A DNA stretch of 10,280 nt, taken from positions 1 through 10,280 of the forward strand of contig CALVKX010000059.1 in NCBI GenBank assembly GCA_944333375.1, read 5' to 3'. The position numbers and the translations under genes were made by a program. Numbering within the stretch: position 1 is the stretch's first letter; every line of letters begins with the position of its first letter. A model generated the notes under the pieces. It made no database searches, was not told where the DNA came from, and saw only the letters and a program-made list of their open reading frames with translations. This DNA is from an uncultured Eubacteriales bacterium (GTDB lineage Bacteria; Bacillota_A; Clostridia; Christensenellales; Aristaeellaceae). This document shows, piece after piece, positions 1 to 6,612 of the stretch.

Positions 1-25
1 GGCCAGCGTCCGCCGCGACGATTGA
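1..25 (+). other. Possible C-terminal tail of an upstream gene (partial)
   Basis: Reading from base 2, the codons are open and end in TGA at 23-25, giving a tail ASVRRDD. Six of the seven sense codons end in C, which matches the strong third-position GC bias of the genes in this window. A hairpin and a T run follow directly, as expected at a gene end. The other two forward frames are also open for a while (to 58-60 and to 125-127), so the frame choice rests only on codon bias and the following terminator. Too short to identify. Confidence 0.25.
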
Positions 26-68
26 GGTTGCGGACCTACAGCCCTCCGAACCTCCCATAAGGTTTTTT
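24..68 (+). terminator. Hairpin with T run, first of two tandem terminators
   Basis: GAGGTT (24-29) and CGGA (31-34) pair with TCCG (45-48) and AACCTC (49-54), making a 10-bp stem with one bulged G and a 10-base loop. A run of six T lies at 63-68, eight bases past the stem, which is further than in an ideal intrinsic terminator. The right arm can instead pair with AGGTT at 60-64, which runs directly into the T run. It could be a terminator or the last stem of an RNA whose start is outside the window. Confidence 0.4.
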
Positions 69-77
69 GACAGTCTG

Positions 78-104
78 GGGCCGGGGTTTCCCCGGTCCTT
101 TTTT
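78..104 (+). terminator. Rho-independent terminator ahead of the transporter gene
   Basis: Bases 78-86 pair with 90-98 in a 9-bp GC-rich stem with one G-U pair and a TTT loop. Six T residues follow at once (99-104). This is a textbook intrinsic terminator on the plus strand. It ends the upstream unit just before the promoter at 125-153 and so isolates the transporter gene. Confidence 0.8.
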
Positions 105-124
105 GCGTCCGTCGGGCCCGGCCG

Positions 125-153
125 TTGACAGCCCACCGCCGCCGCGGTATGAT
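125..153 (+). promoter_or_regulatory. Sigma-A type promoter of the transporter-phosphodiesterase unit
   Basis: A perfect -35 box TTGACA (125-130) is followed, after 17 bases, by TATGAT (148-153), one mismatch from the -10 consensus. Transcription should start near 160. The TTG of the -35 box is in frame with the transporter gene and opens the longest reading frame, but as a start codon it would lie upstream of the predicted transcription start, so it is rejected as the initiation codon. Confidence 0.8.
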
Positions 154-190
154 AGGAACAACCGTTGTTTTTTTATGGGAGGTCAAACGG

Positions 191-1507
191 ATGAAGCTCG
201 ACTACAAGCGAACGCTGCTGGTGGGCCTGGCATTTCTCTCCATCTGCGCGTTCTGGCAGCTCTACGACAGCGTCGTACCCCTGATTCTGAAAAACACCTT
301 CGATATGCCCGATGATATCGCGGGCGTCATCATGGCGCTGGACAACATCCTGGCGCTGTTTCTGCTGCCGCTTTTCGGCAAGCTCTCCGACCGCACGCGC
401 ACGCCGCTTGGCAAGCGCATGCCCTACATCGTGGGCGGCACGCTGGCCGCGGCGGTGCTGATGAACCTCCTGCCCGCCGCCGACCGGGCGCGGAGCCTTG
501 GGTTGTTTGTGGGCGCGCTGGCGTTTTTGCTCCTGGCCATGGGCGTCTACCGCTCGCCCGCCGTGGCGCTCATGCCGGACGTCACCCCCAAGCCCCTGCG
601 CAGCAAGGGCAACGCCATCATCAACCTCATGGGCACGCTGGGCGGCGTCTTTACCCTGGCCGCCACGGGCCTGCTGGTCACGCGCGACGCCTCGGGGCGC
701 GAGGATTACGCCTCCCTGTTTCTCTTCGTTTCCATTCTGATGTTGCTGTCGGTGGCCGTGCTTGCTTTGACCATCCGGGAAAACCGGCTGGCCCATGAGG
801 TGGAGCTTGAAAATCTGGCGGCGCGCGGCGCCGATTCCAGCGCCGAAGCGGAGGACGAGACGCCCTCCGTCGGCGTGGGCCTGCGTTCGCTGGACCCCGC
901 CCTGCGCCGGAGCCTCATCCTGATCCTGTGCTCGGTCAGCCTCTGGTTCATGGGCTACAACGCCGTCACCACCGCCTTTACCAAGTACGTCAGCGTCCAG
1001 TGGGGCTACGACATCAAGGCCGCCTCCCAGTGCCTGATGGTCGCCACCGTCGGCGCGGTGGTCAGCTACCTGCCAGTGGGCCTGCTCTCCTCGCGCTTCG
1101 GGCGAAAGCGCGTCATTCAGGCCGGCGTGCTGCTTTTGGCGGCGTCCTTTGCCGCGACGGCCTTCTTCGCCACCTTCAGCCCCGTGCTCTACGTCATCTT
1201 TGCGCTGGTGGGCGCGGCCTGGGCCATGATTAACGTCAATTCCTACCCGATGGTGGTGGAGATCTCCAAGAGCGGGGACGTGGGCAAGTTCACCGGCTAT
1301 TATTACACCTTCTCCATGGCCGCCCAGATCGTCACGCCCATCCTCAGCGGCTGGCTTCTGGAGCATGTGGGCTACCATACGTTGCTGCCCTACGCGGCGG
1401 TGATGGTGGCGCTGTCCTTTATCACCATCAGCCTCACCCGGCACGGCGACAGCCGGCCCCAGCCGCCGCGCAGCCGTCTGGAGGCCTTTGACGCGGGGGA
1501 TGACTGA
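191..1507 (+). CDS. Major facilitator superfamily transporter, possibly SLC45/sugar-porter-like
   Basis: A 438-residue polytopic membrane protein with about 12 hydrophobic segments, likely a secondary transporter in the cytoplasmic membrane. The loop after the second segment carries an MFS motif-A-like stretch, FGKLSDRTRTPLGKR (residues 62-76); a second copy, SSRFGRKR (300-307), starts the second half. The pattern RSPAVALMPD...RSKGNAIINLMG (121-148) resembles SLC45/glycoside-cation symporter relatives, but the substrate cannot be read from sequence. A hydrophilic, acidic loop (about 197-240) joins the two six-helix halves. The start at 191 is chosen because GGGAGGT (177-183) sits eight bases ahead; the longer frame from TTG 125 would begin in the promoter. 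The phosphodiesterase gene follows one base after the stop, so the two are probably co-transcribed. Confidence 0.85.
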   Translation: MKLDYKRTLLVGLAFLSICAFWQLYDSVVPLILKNTFDMPDDIAGVIMALDNILALFLLPLFGKLSDRTRTPLGKRMPYIVGGTLAAAVLMNLLPAADRARSLGLFVGALAFLLLAMGVYRSPAVALMPDVTPKPLRSKGNAIINLMGTLGGVFTLAATGLLVTRDASGREDYASLFLFVSILMLLSVAVLALTIRENRLAHEVELENLAARGADSSAEAEDETPSVGVGLRSLDPALRRSLILILCSVSLWFMGYNAVTTAFTKYVSVQWGYDIKAASQCLMVATVGAVVSYLPVGLLSSRFGRKRVIQAGVLLLAASFAATAFFATFSPVLYVIFALVGAAWAMINVNSYPMVVEISKSGDVGKFTGYYYTFSMAAQIVTPILSGWLLEHVGYHTLLPYAAVMVALSFITISLTRHGDSRPQPPRSRLEAFDAGDD

Positions 1508-1508
1508 G

Positions 1509-2327
1509 ATGTGGATTTTCCTTGCCGCGCTGTTGCTCCTTGCCCTGTATCTGTTTCTCGTCGCGCCCGGCCGCACGCGGCCCGACGCCTCCGCGCTTCT
1601 GGGCTTTCGCTACGCCCACCGCGGCCTGCACGGCGAGGGCGTGCCCGAAAACAGCCTGGCCGCCTTTTCCCGCGCCGTGGAGGCGGGATTTGGCATTGAG
1701 CTGGACGTGCAGCTCACCCGCGACGGCCGCCTGGTGGTGCATCATGACGGAAGCCTCAAGCGCGTATGCGGCGTGGACCTGCTGATCCGGGAGACGGACT
1801 GGGAGGAGCTGTGCCGCCATCCCCTGCCCGACGGCTCGCGCGTGCCGCTTTTCAGCGAGGTGCTTTCCCTGGTGGACGGCCGCGTGCCGATGATCGTGGA
1901 GATCAAGCATCACGGCGGCGCGGCGCGAAACGCGCAGGCGGCCTGGGCGGCGCTTCGGACCTACCGCGGCCCCTACTGCGTGGAGAGCTTCAATCCGCTG
2001 GCCATGCGCTATTTTCGCCGCAACGCGCCGGGCGTCCTGCGCGGCCAGCTCGCCTACGGCGGCAGATGGCTTCCGGAGGAGCTGGACCTCGTCTCGCACT
2101 TCGCGCTCAAGCACCTGCTGGTCAACTGCGTCAGCCGCCCGCATTTCGTGGCCTATTCCTATCCCACGGATCATACCCTGGCCCTGTGGCTGATGAGGCG
2201 TTTTTTCCATCCCCTTCTGGCCGCCTGGACCCTTCGCAGCCAGGAGGCTCTGGACGGCGCGCTGGCGCGGGGATACGAATTGCCCATCTTTGAGCGCTTC
2301 GTGCCCCAAAGCCGCGGCCGCTGTTGA
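1509..2327 (+). CDS. Glycerophosphodiester phosphodiesterase, N-terminally membrane-anchored
   Basis: A GDPD-family TIM-barrel enzyme of 272 residues, expected to hydrolyse glycerophosphodiesters to glycerol 3-phosphate and an alcohol. Family motifs are visible in order: AHRG (36-39, catalytic His37), PEN (47-49), the metal-binding ELD (64-66), VVHHD (76-80, second catalytic His79), VEIK (130-133) and CVESFNP (157-163). Residues 2-19 form one hydrophobic segment, so the enzyme is probably tethered to the membrane; which side the domain faces is not shown. Start 1509 has GGGGGA eight bases upstream. An ATG at 1500, overlapping the transporter's end, would add three residues but has a GGAGG 15 bases away, which is too far. 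The TGA stop lies inside the -35 box of the next promoter. No terminator follows, so read-through into the next operon is possible. Confidence 0.88.
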   Translation: MWIFLAALLLLALYLFLVAPGRTRPDASALLGFRYAHRGLHGEGVPENSLAAFSRAVEAGFGIELDVQLTRDGRLVVHHDGSLKRVCGVDLLIRETDWEELCRHPLPDGSRVPLFSEVLSLVDGRVPMIVEIKHHGGAARNAQAAWAALRTYRGPYCVESFNPLAMRYFRRNAPGVLRGQLAYGGRWLPEELDLVSHFALKHLLVNCVSRPHFVAYSYPTDHTLALWLMRRFFHPLLAAWTLRSQEALDGALARGYELPIFERFVPQSRGRC

Positions 2328-2352
2328 CTTCCCCCCTGCCCTCTATTATAAT
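2324..2352 (+). promoter_or_regulatory. Sigma-A type promoter of the DUF2232-rplI-dnaB-yhaM operon
   Basis: TTGACT (2324-2329) and a perfect TATAAT (2347-2352) are separated by exactly 17 bases, so this should be a strong promoter. Transcription should start near 2359. The -35 box includes the TGA stop codon (2325-2327) of the phosphodiesterase gene. Confidence 0.85.
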
Positions 2353-2361
2353 GAAACGGTT

Positions 2362-2381
2362 CCCGGCGCCTCCGCGCCGGG
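2362..2381 (+). promoter_or_regulatory. Perfect hairpin at the 5' end of the operon leader
   Basis: CCCGGCGC (2362-2369) pairs perfectly with GCGCCGGG (2374-2381) around a CTCC loop. It starts only two or three bases after the predicted transcription start. No T run follows, so it is not an intrinsic terminator. A 5'-terminal stem of this kind commonly shields mRNA from 5'-end-dependent decay. That role is inferred here. Confidence 0.55.
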
Positions 2382-2412
2382 CCGGCAGCTTATGTACGGG
2401 GAGGGATGGTGC

Positions 2413-3504
2413 ATGCAGTCCGCGGCGATCCGGCCGGCAAAGGCGCAGCTTTGGGGCGCGATGGTGGGTCTTGCGCTCCTGTGTGCGCTCATGCTCCTTC
2501 TTCCCTTCGCCTGCCCCGCCCTGGCGCTTGTGACGCCCCTGTTGGGCTGTCCCCTGGTGGGCAACCGCCGGCAGTGGGCCGCCTGGATCGCCGGGGCGCT
2601 TCCCGCGGCGGTGTCCCTGCTGAGCGGCTTTGATCCGCTGTATTCCCTTTCGCTCCTGCTACCCGGCCTGCTGCCGCCTTTTCTCACCCTGTGGCTCAGG
2701 GCGCGCAAAAAGCTCGCCGCGCCCTCCGTCATCCCCCTGTTCATCGTCGCCTATGCCACGGCGCTCACGCTCGTGGTCGCCGCGGCCTCCCATGCGCTGG
2801 GCGCCGGGCTGGCCGAGGGCCTGACGGAACAGATCGTGGCCCGGGTGGCAAGCTCGGATCAGCCCGGGCTTGTGCTCTACCGCTTTGCGCTGGCCGGCCT
2901 CCTTTCCGTGCCCGACAGCTACCACAGCGGTGTCCTGCCTCTGTTTCTTCTGGACATTGACCTGGTGCGCCAGATGCTCCTTTCCCTGCGGCTGCATGTG
3001 CAGGCGCTGCTTGCGCAGACGCTGCCCCCGCTTTTTGTTCAGGCCTGCGTGCTGGGCGGGCTGTTCACTGCCCTGCGCGTGCAGCATCTCAACTGCGCCG
3101 TGCTCATCGTCGGCCCGGACCCCGAGCATCCCGGCGGCCGCAAGGCGCGCGTGGCCTCCCCGCCGGGCTTTCGCCTGCTCATGCTCCCCGCGCATCTGCG
3201 CTGGCCGCTGTGCCTGATGGCCGTGGCCTCGCTCGTCCTGCTCACCTCGGACGGGGACCTGGCGCAGACCCTGGGCCAGCTCTTCTTCGCCGCCTTCACC
3301 TGCGCCTTCCAGCTCGCCGGCGCGGCGGTGCTGGTCTGCATGCTCGCCTCCCGCGCCCCTGACCGCGCGCCCCTTTACGGCGTCCTGGCGGCCGTGCTCT
3401 ACGTGCTCTTTCCCATGGTGCTGTTCCTGCTCGGCGTGACCGATCAGGCGCTCCATTTCCGCACCCGTCTTTTGAAACGCACCGATTCTCACAAGGAGGG
3501 ATAA
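2413..3504 (+). CDS. Polytopic membrane protein, YybS/DUF2232-like
   Basis: A 363-residue membrane protein with roughly eight hydrophobic segments (about 14-45, 55-71, 77-95, 106-130, 155-180, 200-221, 263-280, 285-312 and 321-345). The assignment to the YybS/DUF2232 group rests on context and shape. In many Bacillota such a gene lies just before gdpP-rplI-dnaB, and the C-terminal pattern (FRLLMLPAHLRW near 253-264, then LGVTDQALHFR at 340-350) resembles that family's ending. The function of the family is not well established. Start 2413 is preceded by GGGGAGGG (2398-2405) with seven bases between. Upstream in-frame starts at 2392 and 2290 lack such a site, and the second precedes the promoter. 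The stop is three bases before rplI and overlaps its ribosome-binding region, which suggests translational coupling. A divergent unrelated membrane protein cannot be excluded. Confidence 0.65.
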   Translation: MQSAAIRPAKAQLWGAMVGLALLCALMLLLPFACPALALVTPLLGCPLVGNRRQWAAWIAGALPAAVSLLSGFDPLYSLSLLLPGLLPPFLTLWLRARKKLAAPSVIPLFIVAYATALTLVVAAASHALGAGLAEGLTEQIVARVASSDQPGLVLYRFALAGLLSVPDSYHSGVLPLFLLDIDLVRQMLLSLRLHVQALLAQTLPPLFVQACVLGGLFTALRVQHLNCAVLIVGPDPEHPGGRKARVASPPGFRLLMLPAHLRWPLCLMAVASLVLLTSDGDLAQTLGQLFFAAFTCAFQLAGAAVLVCMLASRAPDRAPLYGVLAAVLYVLFPMVLFLLGVTDQALHFRTRLLKRTDSHKEG

Positions 3505-3507
3505 CCC

Positions 3508-3951
3508 ATGAAGGTGATTTTGCTCTGCGATGTCAAGGGCAGCGGCAAGAAGGACGACATCATCAACGTCTCCGACGGCTTTGCCCGCAACTATCTCTTT
3601 CCCCGCAAGTGGGCTGTCGAGGCCACGCCCGGCGCCGTAAAGGAAATCGAGCGCAAGCGCGCCAACGAGGAGCGTCTGGAGCGCGAGCGCCGCGAGGCCG
3701 CCCAGAAGGTCGCCGACAGCCTGCGCGGCAAGACCGTCACCCTCAAGGTCAAGTGCGGCTCACAGGGCCGGCTCTACGGCAGCATCACCAGCCAGGAGAT
3801 CGCCGCCGCCCTCAGGGAGCAGCACGGCGTGGATGTGGACAAGCGCAAGATCGAATGTGATCCCATCCGCCAGGTCGGCGAGGTGGACATCACCGTCTGG
3901 GTCTATTCCGGCATCACCACCGCCATGAAAGTCCTCGTCACCCCGGCCTGA
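3508..3951 (+). CDS. rplI: 50S ribosomal protein L9
   Basis: A 147-residue protein, the normal length for bacterial L9, which binds 23S rRNA near the base of the L1 stalk. The N-terminal rRNA-binding domain is clear: [36 protein letters not shown] (1-36), with the family's GxGKKGDxVxVxxGYARNxLxPxxxA pattern. A charged helix follows (about 44-75), then the C-terminal domain with GRLYGSIT (88-95) and the final [15 protein letters not shown] strand. AAGGAGGG (3493-3500) is an excellent Shine-Dalgarno site, placed inside the end of the upstream gene. The stop codon sits in the three-base loop of a perfect 8-bp hairpin that opens the repeat region downstream; the last two residues (Pro-Ala) are encoded by its left arm. 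Confidence 0.97.
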   Translation: MKVILLCDVKGSGKKDDIINVSDGFARNYLFPRKWAVEATPGAVKEIERKRANEERLERERREAAQKVADSLRGKTVTLKVKCGSQGRLYGSITSQEIAAALREQHGVDVDKRKIECDPIRQVGEVDITVWVYSGITTAMKVLVTPA

Positions 3952-4087
3952 GGCCGGGGCGCTCCGCCGGCCTGAGGCCGGGGGCACTCCGCCGGGGGGC
4001 TTGCGTTTCCTGCGCCGTCCCCGCGTTCCGGCCTGAGGCCGGGGGCACTCCGCCGGAGGGCTGGCGTTTCCTGCGCCGTCCCCGCGT
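3943..4087 (+). repeat. Tandem GC-rich palindromic repeat between rplI and dnaB
   Basis: A 29-base core that begins and ends with CCGG occurs three times: 3943-3970 (one base shorter), 3967-3995 and 4028-4056. The first two copies share their CCGG. Copies two and three each carry the same 31-32-base tail, so 3967-4027 and 4028-4087 form a direct repeat of about 60 bases. They differ by two substitutions (3996/4057 and 4002/4063) and a one-base indel near 4027. Each core opens with CCGGCC-TGA-GGCCGG, a 6-bp hairpin with a TGA loop. In the first copy the flanks extend this to 8 bp (3941-3959) and the loop is the rplI stop codon. No T run follows any copy. The region could slow ribosomes, protect or process the mRNA between rplI and dnaB, or weakly attenuate transcription; none of this is shown. 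No other copy was noticed in the window. Confidence 0.85.
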
Positions 4088-4124
4088 CCGGGGTTTATCC
4101 TATTTATGAAGGGAGGGAAGCTGC

Positions 4125-5519
4125 ATGGAAAGCGGTTTGTCAAGCCAGCTTGCGACCGCGCTGCCGCCCAGCAGCATCGACGCCGAGCGCTCGGTTCTGG
4201 GCGCCATGATGCAGGATTCCGGCGCGGCGACCCTCGCCTTTGAGACCCTGCTACCCTCGGACTTCTATTCCGCGGAGCACCGAGAGATCTTTGAGGCCAT
4301 GCGCGCCCTGCACATCGCGGGCAGCCCCGTGGACCTCATGACCGTGGGCAACGAGCTCACCCGCCGCGGCTCGCTGGAGGGGGTGGGCGGCGCGCCCTAT
4401 CTGCTCCAGGCCGTGCGCTTTGTGCCCACGACCGCCAACACGCGCACCTACATCGAGATCGTCCAGGAGAAGTCCACCCTGCGCCGGCTCATCTCGGCCG
4501 CCCAGCAGATCCAGCAGCAGTGCTACGCGCAGGCCGAGTCGCTGCAGGAGGTTTTGCACAACGCCGAGCGCCTCATCTTTGACATCGTCATGAGGCGCGC
4601 CGGGGCCGAGACGCTGGTGCCGCTCAACAAGGTGCTCATGTCCACCTTCGACCAGATCGAGCAGCTCAGCCGCCTCAAGGGACGGCTGGCGGGAGTCCCG
4701 ACGGGGCTGTACGATCTGGACCGCATGCTCACCTGCCTGCACGGGGGCGAGCTGGTGCTGGTGGGCGCCCGCCCCGCGATGGGCAAGACGTCCATGGCGC
4801 TGGGCGTGACGCAGTTTGCGGCCTGCAAGGCCCGGCGCTGCGTGGCGGTGTTCAGCATGGAGATGCCCAGCGAGCAGATCGGCCTGCGCCTTTTGTGCTC
4901 TGCGGCCAGCATCAACATGCAGCGCGTGCGCAGCGGCATGCTCTCCGACGACGAGTGGGTCAAGATCGGGGACACCATCAACGACCTCTCCGCCTGCCGC
5001 GTCTACATCGACGATACGCCCGGCCTCACGCCCTCGCAGCTTCGCAGCCGCTGCCGCAGGCTGATGATGGAGCAGGGCCTGGACCTCGTCGTGATCGACT
5101 ATCTGGGCCTGATGGGCACGGACAAGCGGGTGGAGAACCGCCAGCTCGAGGTCAGCGAGATCAGCCGCCAGCTCAAGTCCATCGCCCTGGAGCTGAAGAT
5201 CCCCGTTCTGGCCTGCGCCCAGCTCAGCCGCGCGCCTGCCGCGCGCACCGACAAGCGCCCCATGCTCAGCGACCTGCGCGACTCCGGCAGCATCGAGCAG
5301 GACGCGGACGTGGTGCTGTTTCTGCACCGCGAGGGCTATTATGCCTCCGCCGCGGCCGAGGACGGCCCCAAGCCAGACGACAACGCGGGCGAGATCATCA
5401 TCGCCAAGCAGCGCAACGGCCCCGTGGGCGTGGTCAACGTCGAGTGGCAGGCGGAGTTCGCCCGCTACACCAACCTTCCGGGCACCCGCGTGGCCATGTA
5501 CATGGACATTGATGCGTAA
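4125..5519 (+). CDS. dnaB: Replicative DNA helicase DnaB
   Basis: A 464-residue hexameric 5'-3' helicase of the replication fork (called DnaC in Bacillus subtilis). The N-terminal domain (about 10-165) has the typical opening PPSSIDAERSVLGAMM and the DLMTVGNEL helix. The RecA-like ATPase domain starts at GVPTGLYDLDRML (190-202). Visible motifs are Walker A GARPAMGKT (214-222, Lys221), FSMEMPSEQ (243-251), Walker B VVIDYLGLM (322-330), AQLSR (365-369), LRDSGSIEQDAD (384-395) and the arginine-finger region KQRNGP (428-433). Nothing essential appears missing, and there is no intein. GGGAGGG (4111-4117) lies seven bases before the ATG. It follows rplI after a 173-base repeat-containing gap with no convincing promoter of its own, so it is probably expressed from the promoter at 2324-2352. 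The next gene starts 12 bases after the stop. Confidence 0.97.
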   Translation: MESGLSSQLATALPPSSIDAERSVLGAMMQDSGAATLAFETLLPSDFYSAEHREIFEAMRALHIAGSPVDLMTVGNELTRRGSLEGVGGAPYLLQAVRFVPTTANTRTYIEIVQEKSTLRRLISAAQQIQQQCYAQAESLQEVLHNAERLIFDIVMRRAGAETLVPLNKVLMSTFDQIEQLSRLKGRLAGVPTGLYDLDRMLTCLHGGELVLVGARPAMGKTSMALGVTQFAACKARRCVAVFSMEMPSEQIGLRLLCSAASINMQRVRSGMLSDDEWVKIGDTINDLSACRVYIDDTPGLTPSQLRSRCRRLMMEQGLDLVVIDYLGLMGTDKRVENRQLEVSEISRQLKSIALELKIPVLACAQLSRAPAARTDKRPMLSDLRDSGSIEQDADVVLFLHREGYYASAAAEDGPKPDDNAGEIIIAKQRNGPVGVVNVEWQAEFARYTNLPGTRVAMYMDIDA

Positions 5520-5531
5520 AGGAGCGTTTCC

Positions 5532-6500
5532 ATGCCCCAGCCAAACGTTTGCGATCTTCTCAAGGACCAGCGCTTTGAAGGCTTTCTGCTGGTGCGCTCC
5601 TCCGACCAGCGCACCGGCGGCAACGGCGCGAAATATCTGGACCTGAACCTGGCCGACCGCACCGGCGAGGTCAATGCCAAGGTCTGGGACGGCAACGTCC
5701 CCCCGCCCCCGCCCGGGAGCGTGGTCAAGGTGCGCGGCGGTACTTTGGAATACAACGGCCGCCTCCAGCTTCGCGTCGAGCGCATCCGCGCCATGGCGCC
5801 CACGGACGAGGTCGACCTCTCGGCCCTCACGCCCTGCGCGCCGGAGACGTCCGAAAGCATGCTGCGCGAGCTCAACGAAGCCGTGGACGCCTTCCAAAGC
5901 CAGCCCCTGCGCGACCTCACCCGCGAGCTCCTGCGCCGCTTTGACGAAAAGCTGCGCTACTATCCCGCGGCCCAGCGCATCCACCACGCCGAGCGCGGCG
6001 GGCTTTTGCATCACACCACGGGCATGCTGCGCACAGCCCGGGCCGTGGCACAGGTCTATCCCTGGCTCAATACCGACCTGCTCTATGCCGGCGTCATCCT
6101 CCACGACCTGTGCAAGACCGAGGAGATGATTTCCGACAACATGGGCGTGGTGCGCGACTACAGCGCCGAGGGGCTTTTGCTGGGCCATCTGGTGCTGGGC
6201 GTGACGCGCGTGCAGGAGGCGGCCAACGACCTGGGCATCTCCGGCGAGCCGGTGCTTTTGCTCCAGCACATGCTTTTGAGCCACCACGGCGAGGCCGAGT
6301 ACGGCAGCCCGCGCAAGCCCATGTTCCCCGAGGCGGAGGTGCTGCACTGGGTGGACCTGCTCGACGCCCGCATGAACGAGATGCACACCGCCGTCTCCAA
6401 GGTCCGCCCCGGCGTCTTTTCCGAGAAGATCTGGTCGCTGGACCGCCGCCTCTACCACGCCGATTATGACGCGCTGAACCCGGAAGCGTCCAAAGGTTGA
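5532..6500 (+). CDS. yhaM: 3'-5' exoribonuclease of the YhaM family (OB + HD domains)
   Basis: A 322-residue cytoplasmic protein close in length to B. subtilis YhaM, a metal-dependent 3'-5' exoribonuclease in RNA turnover. The N-terminal OB-fold (about 12-88) contains KYLDLNLADRTGEVNAKVWD (34-53), a nucleic-acid-binding pattern typical of the family. The HD domain (about 148-310) has GLLHHT (157-162), the HD pair ILHDLCKTEE (189-198, His191/Asp192), LLLGHLVLG (215-223, His219), LLSHHGE (248-254) and WVDLLDAR (273-280, Asp275), which together supply the metal ligands. AAAGGAG (5518-5524), partly inside the dnaB stop, is seven bases before the ATG. It is the last gene of the operon, and its TGA stop lies within the next promoter's -35 box. 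Deoxyribonuclease activity is also known in the family, so RNA as sole substrate is not certain. Confidence 0.9.
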   Translation: MPQPNVCDLLKDQRFEGFLLVRSSDQRTGGNGAKYLDLNLADRTGEVNAKVWDGNVPPPPPGSVVKVRGGTLEYNGRLQLRVERIRAMAPTDEVDLSALTPCAPETSESMLRELNEAVDAFQSQPLRDLTRELLRRFDEKLRYYPAAQRIHHAERGGLLHHTTGMLRTARAVAQVYPWLNTDLLYAGVILHDLCKTEEMISDNMGVVRDYSAEGLLLGHLVLGVTRVQEAANDLGISGEPVLLLQHMLLSHHGEAEYGSPRKPMFPEAEVLHWVDLLDARMNEMHTAVSKVRPGVFSEKIWSLDRRLYHADYDALNPEASKG

Positions 6501-6526
6501 CGGATAGGCTTCAAAAATGTTACAAT
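6497..6526 (+). promoter_or_regulatory. Sigma-A type promoter of the lipoprotein gene
   Basis: TTGACG (6497-6502) and TACAAT (6521-6526) are 18 bases apart; each has one mismatch from consensus. Transcription should start near 6533, giving an 80-base leader. The -35 box contains the TGA stop (6498-6500) of the yhaM gene. A weak 5-bp hairpin (6581-6585 with 6593-6597) followed by TTT lies just ahead of the ribosome-binding site; it may be incidental. Confidence 0.7.
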
Positions 6527-6612
6527 ACCATGACGAATGAATATCTCCCCCGCAGTTGATCGTCTCTTTTCTGGACAGATGCGGCACCCGACGCCGTTTT
6601 GGAGGGAAAGTC

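Noticed and set aside
157..174. Small hairpin AACAA/TTGTT with a T run in the transporter leader, as a possible attenuator
   Set aside because: Only five mostly A-T pairs, beginning at or before the predicted transcription start; too weak and too early to end transcription.
125..190. N-terminal extension of the transporter from TTG 125
   Set aside because: The TTG is part of the -35 box, upstream of the predicted transcription start, and the extension is Arg-rich rather than part of the fold. ATG 191 has a good Shine-Dalgarno site.
173..1576. A 467-codon minus-strand open frame opposite the transporter gene
   Set aside because: Shadow frame of a GC-rich gene; His/Gln/Gly/Arg-rich with no membrane or domain pattern, while the plus strand encodes a clear MFS protein with promoter and ribosome-binding site.
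3943..4087. CRISPR array or intrinsic terminator between rplI and dnaB
   Set aside because: The repeats have near-identical intervening tails rather than unique spacers, so it is not a CRISPR. No T run follows the hairpins, and dnaB has no evident promoter of its own, so a full terminator there is unlikely.
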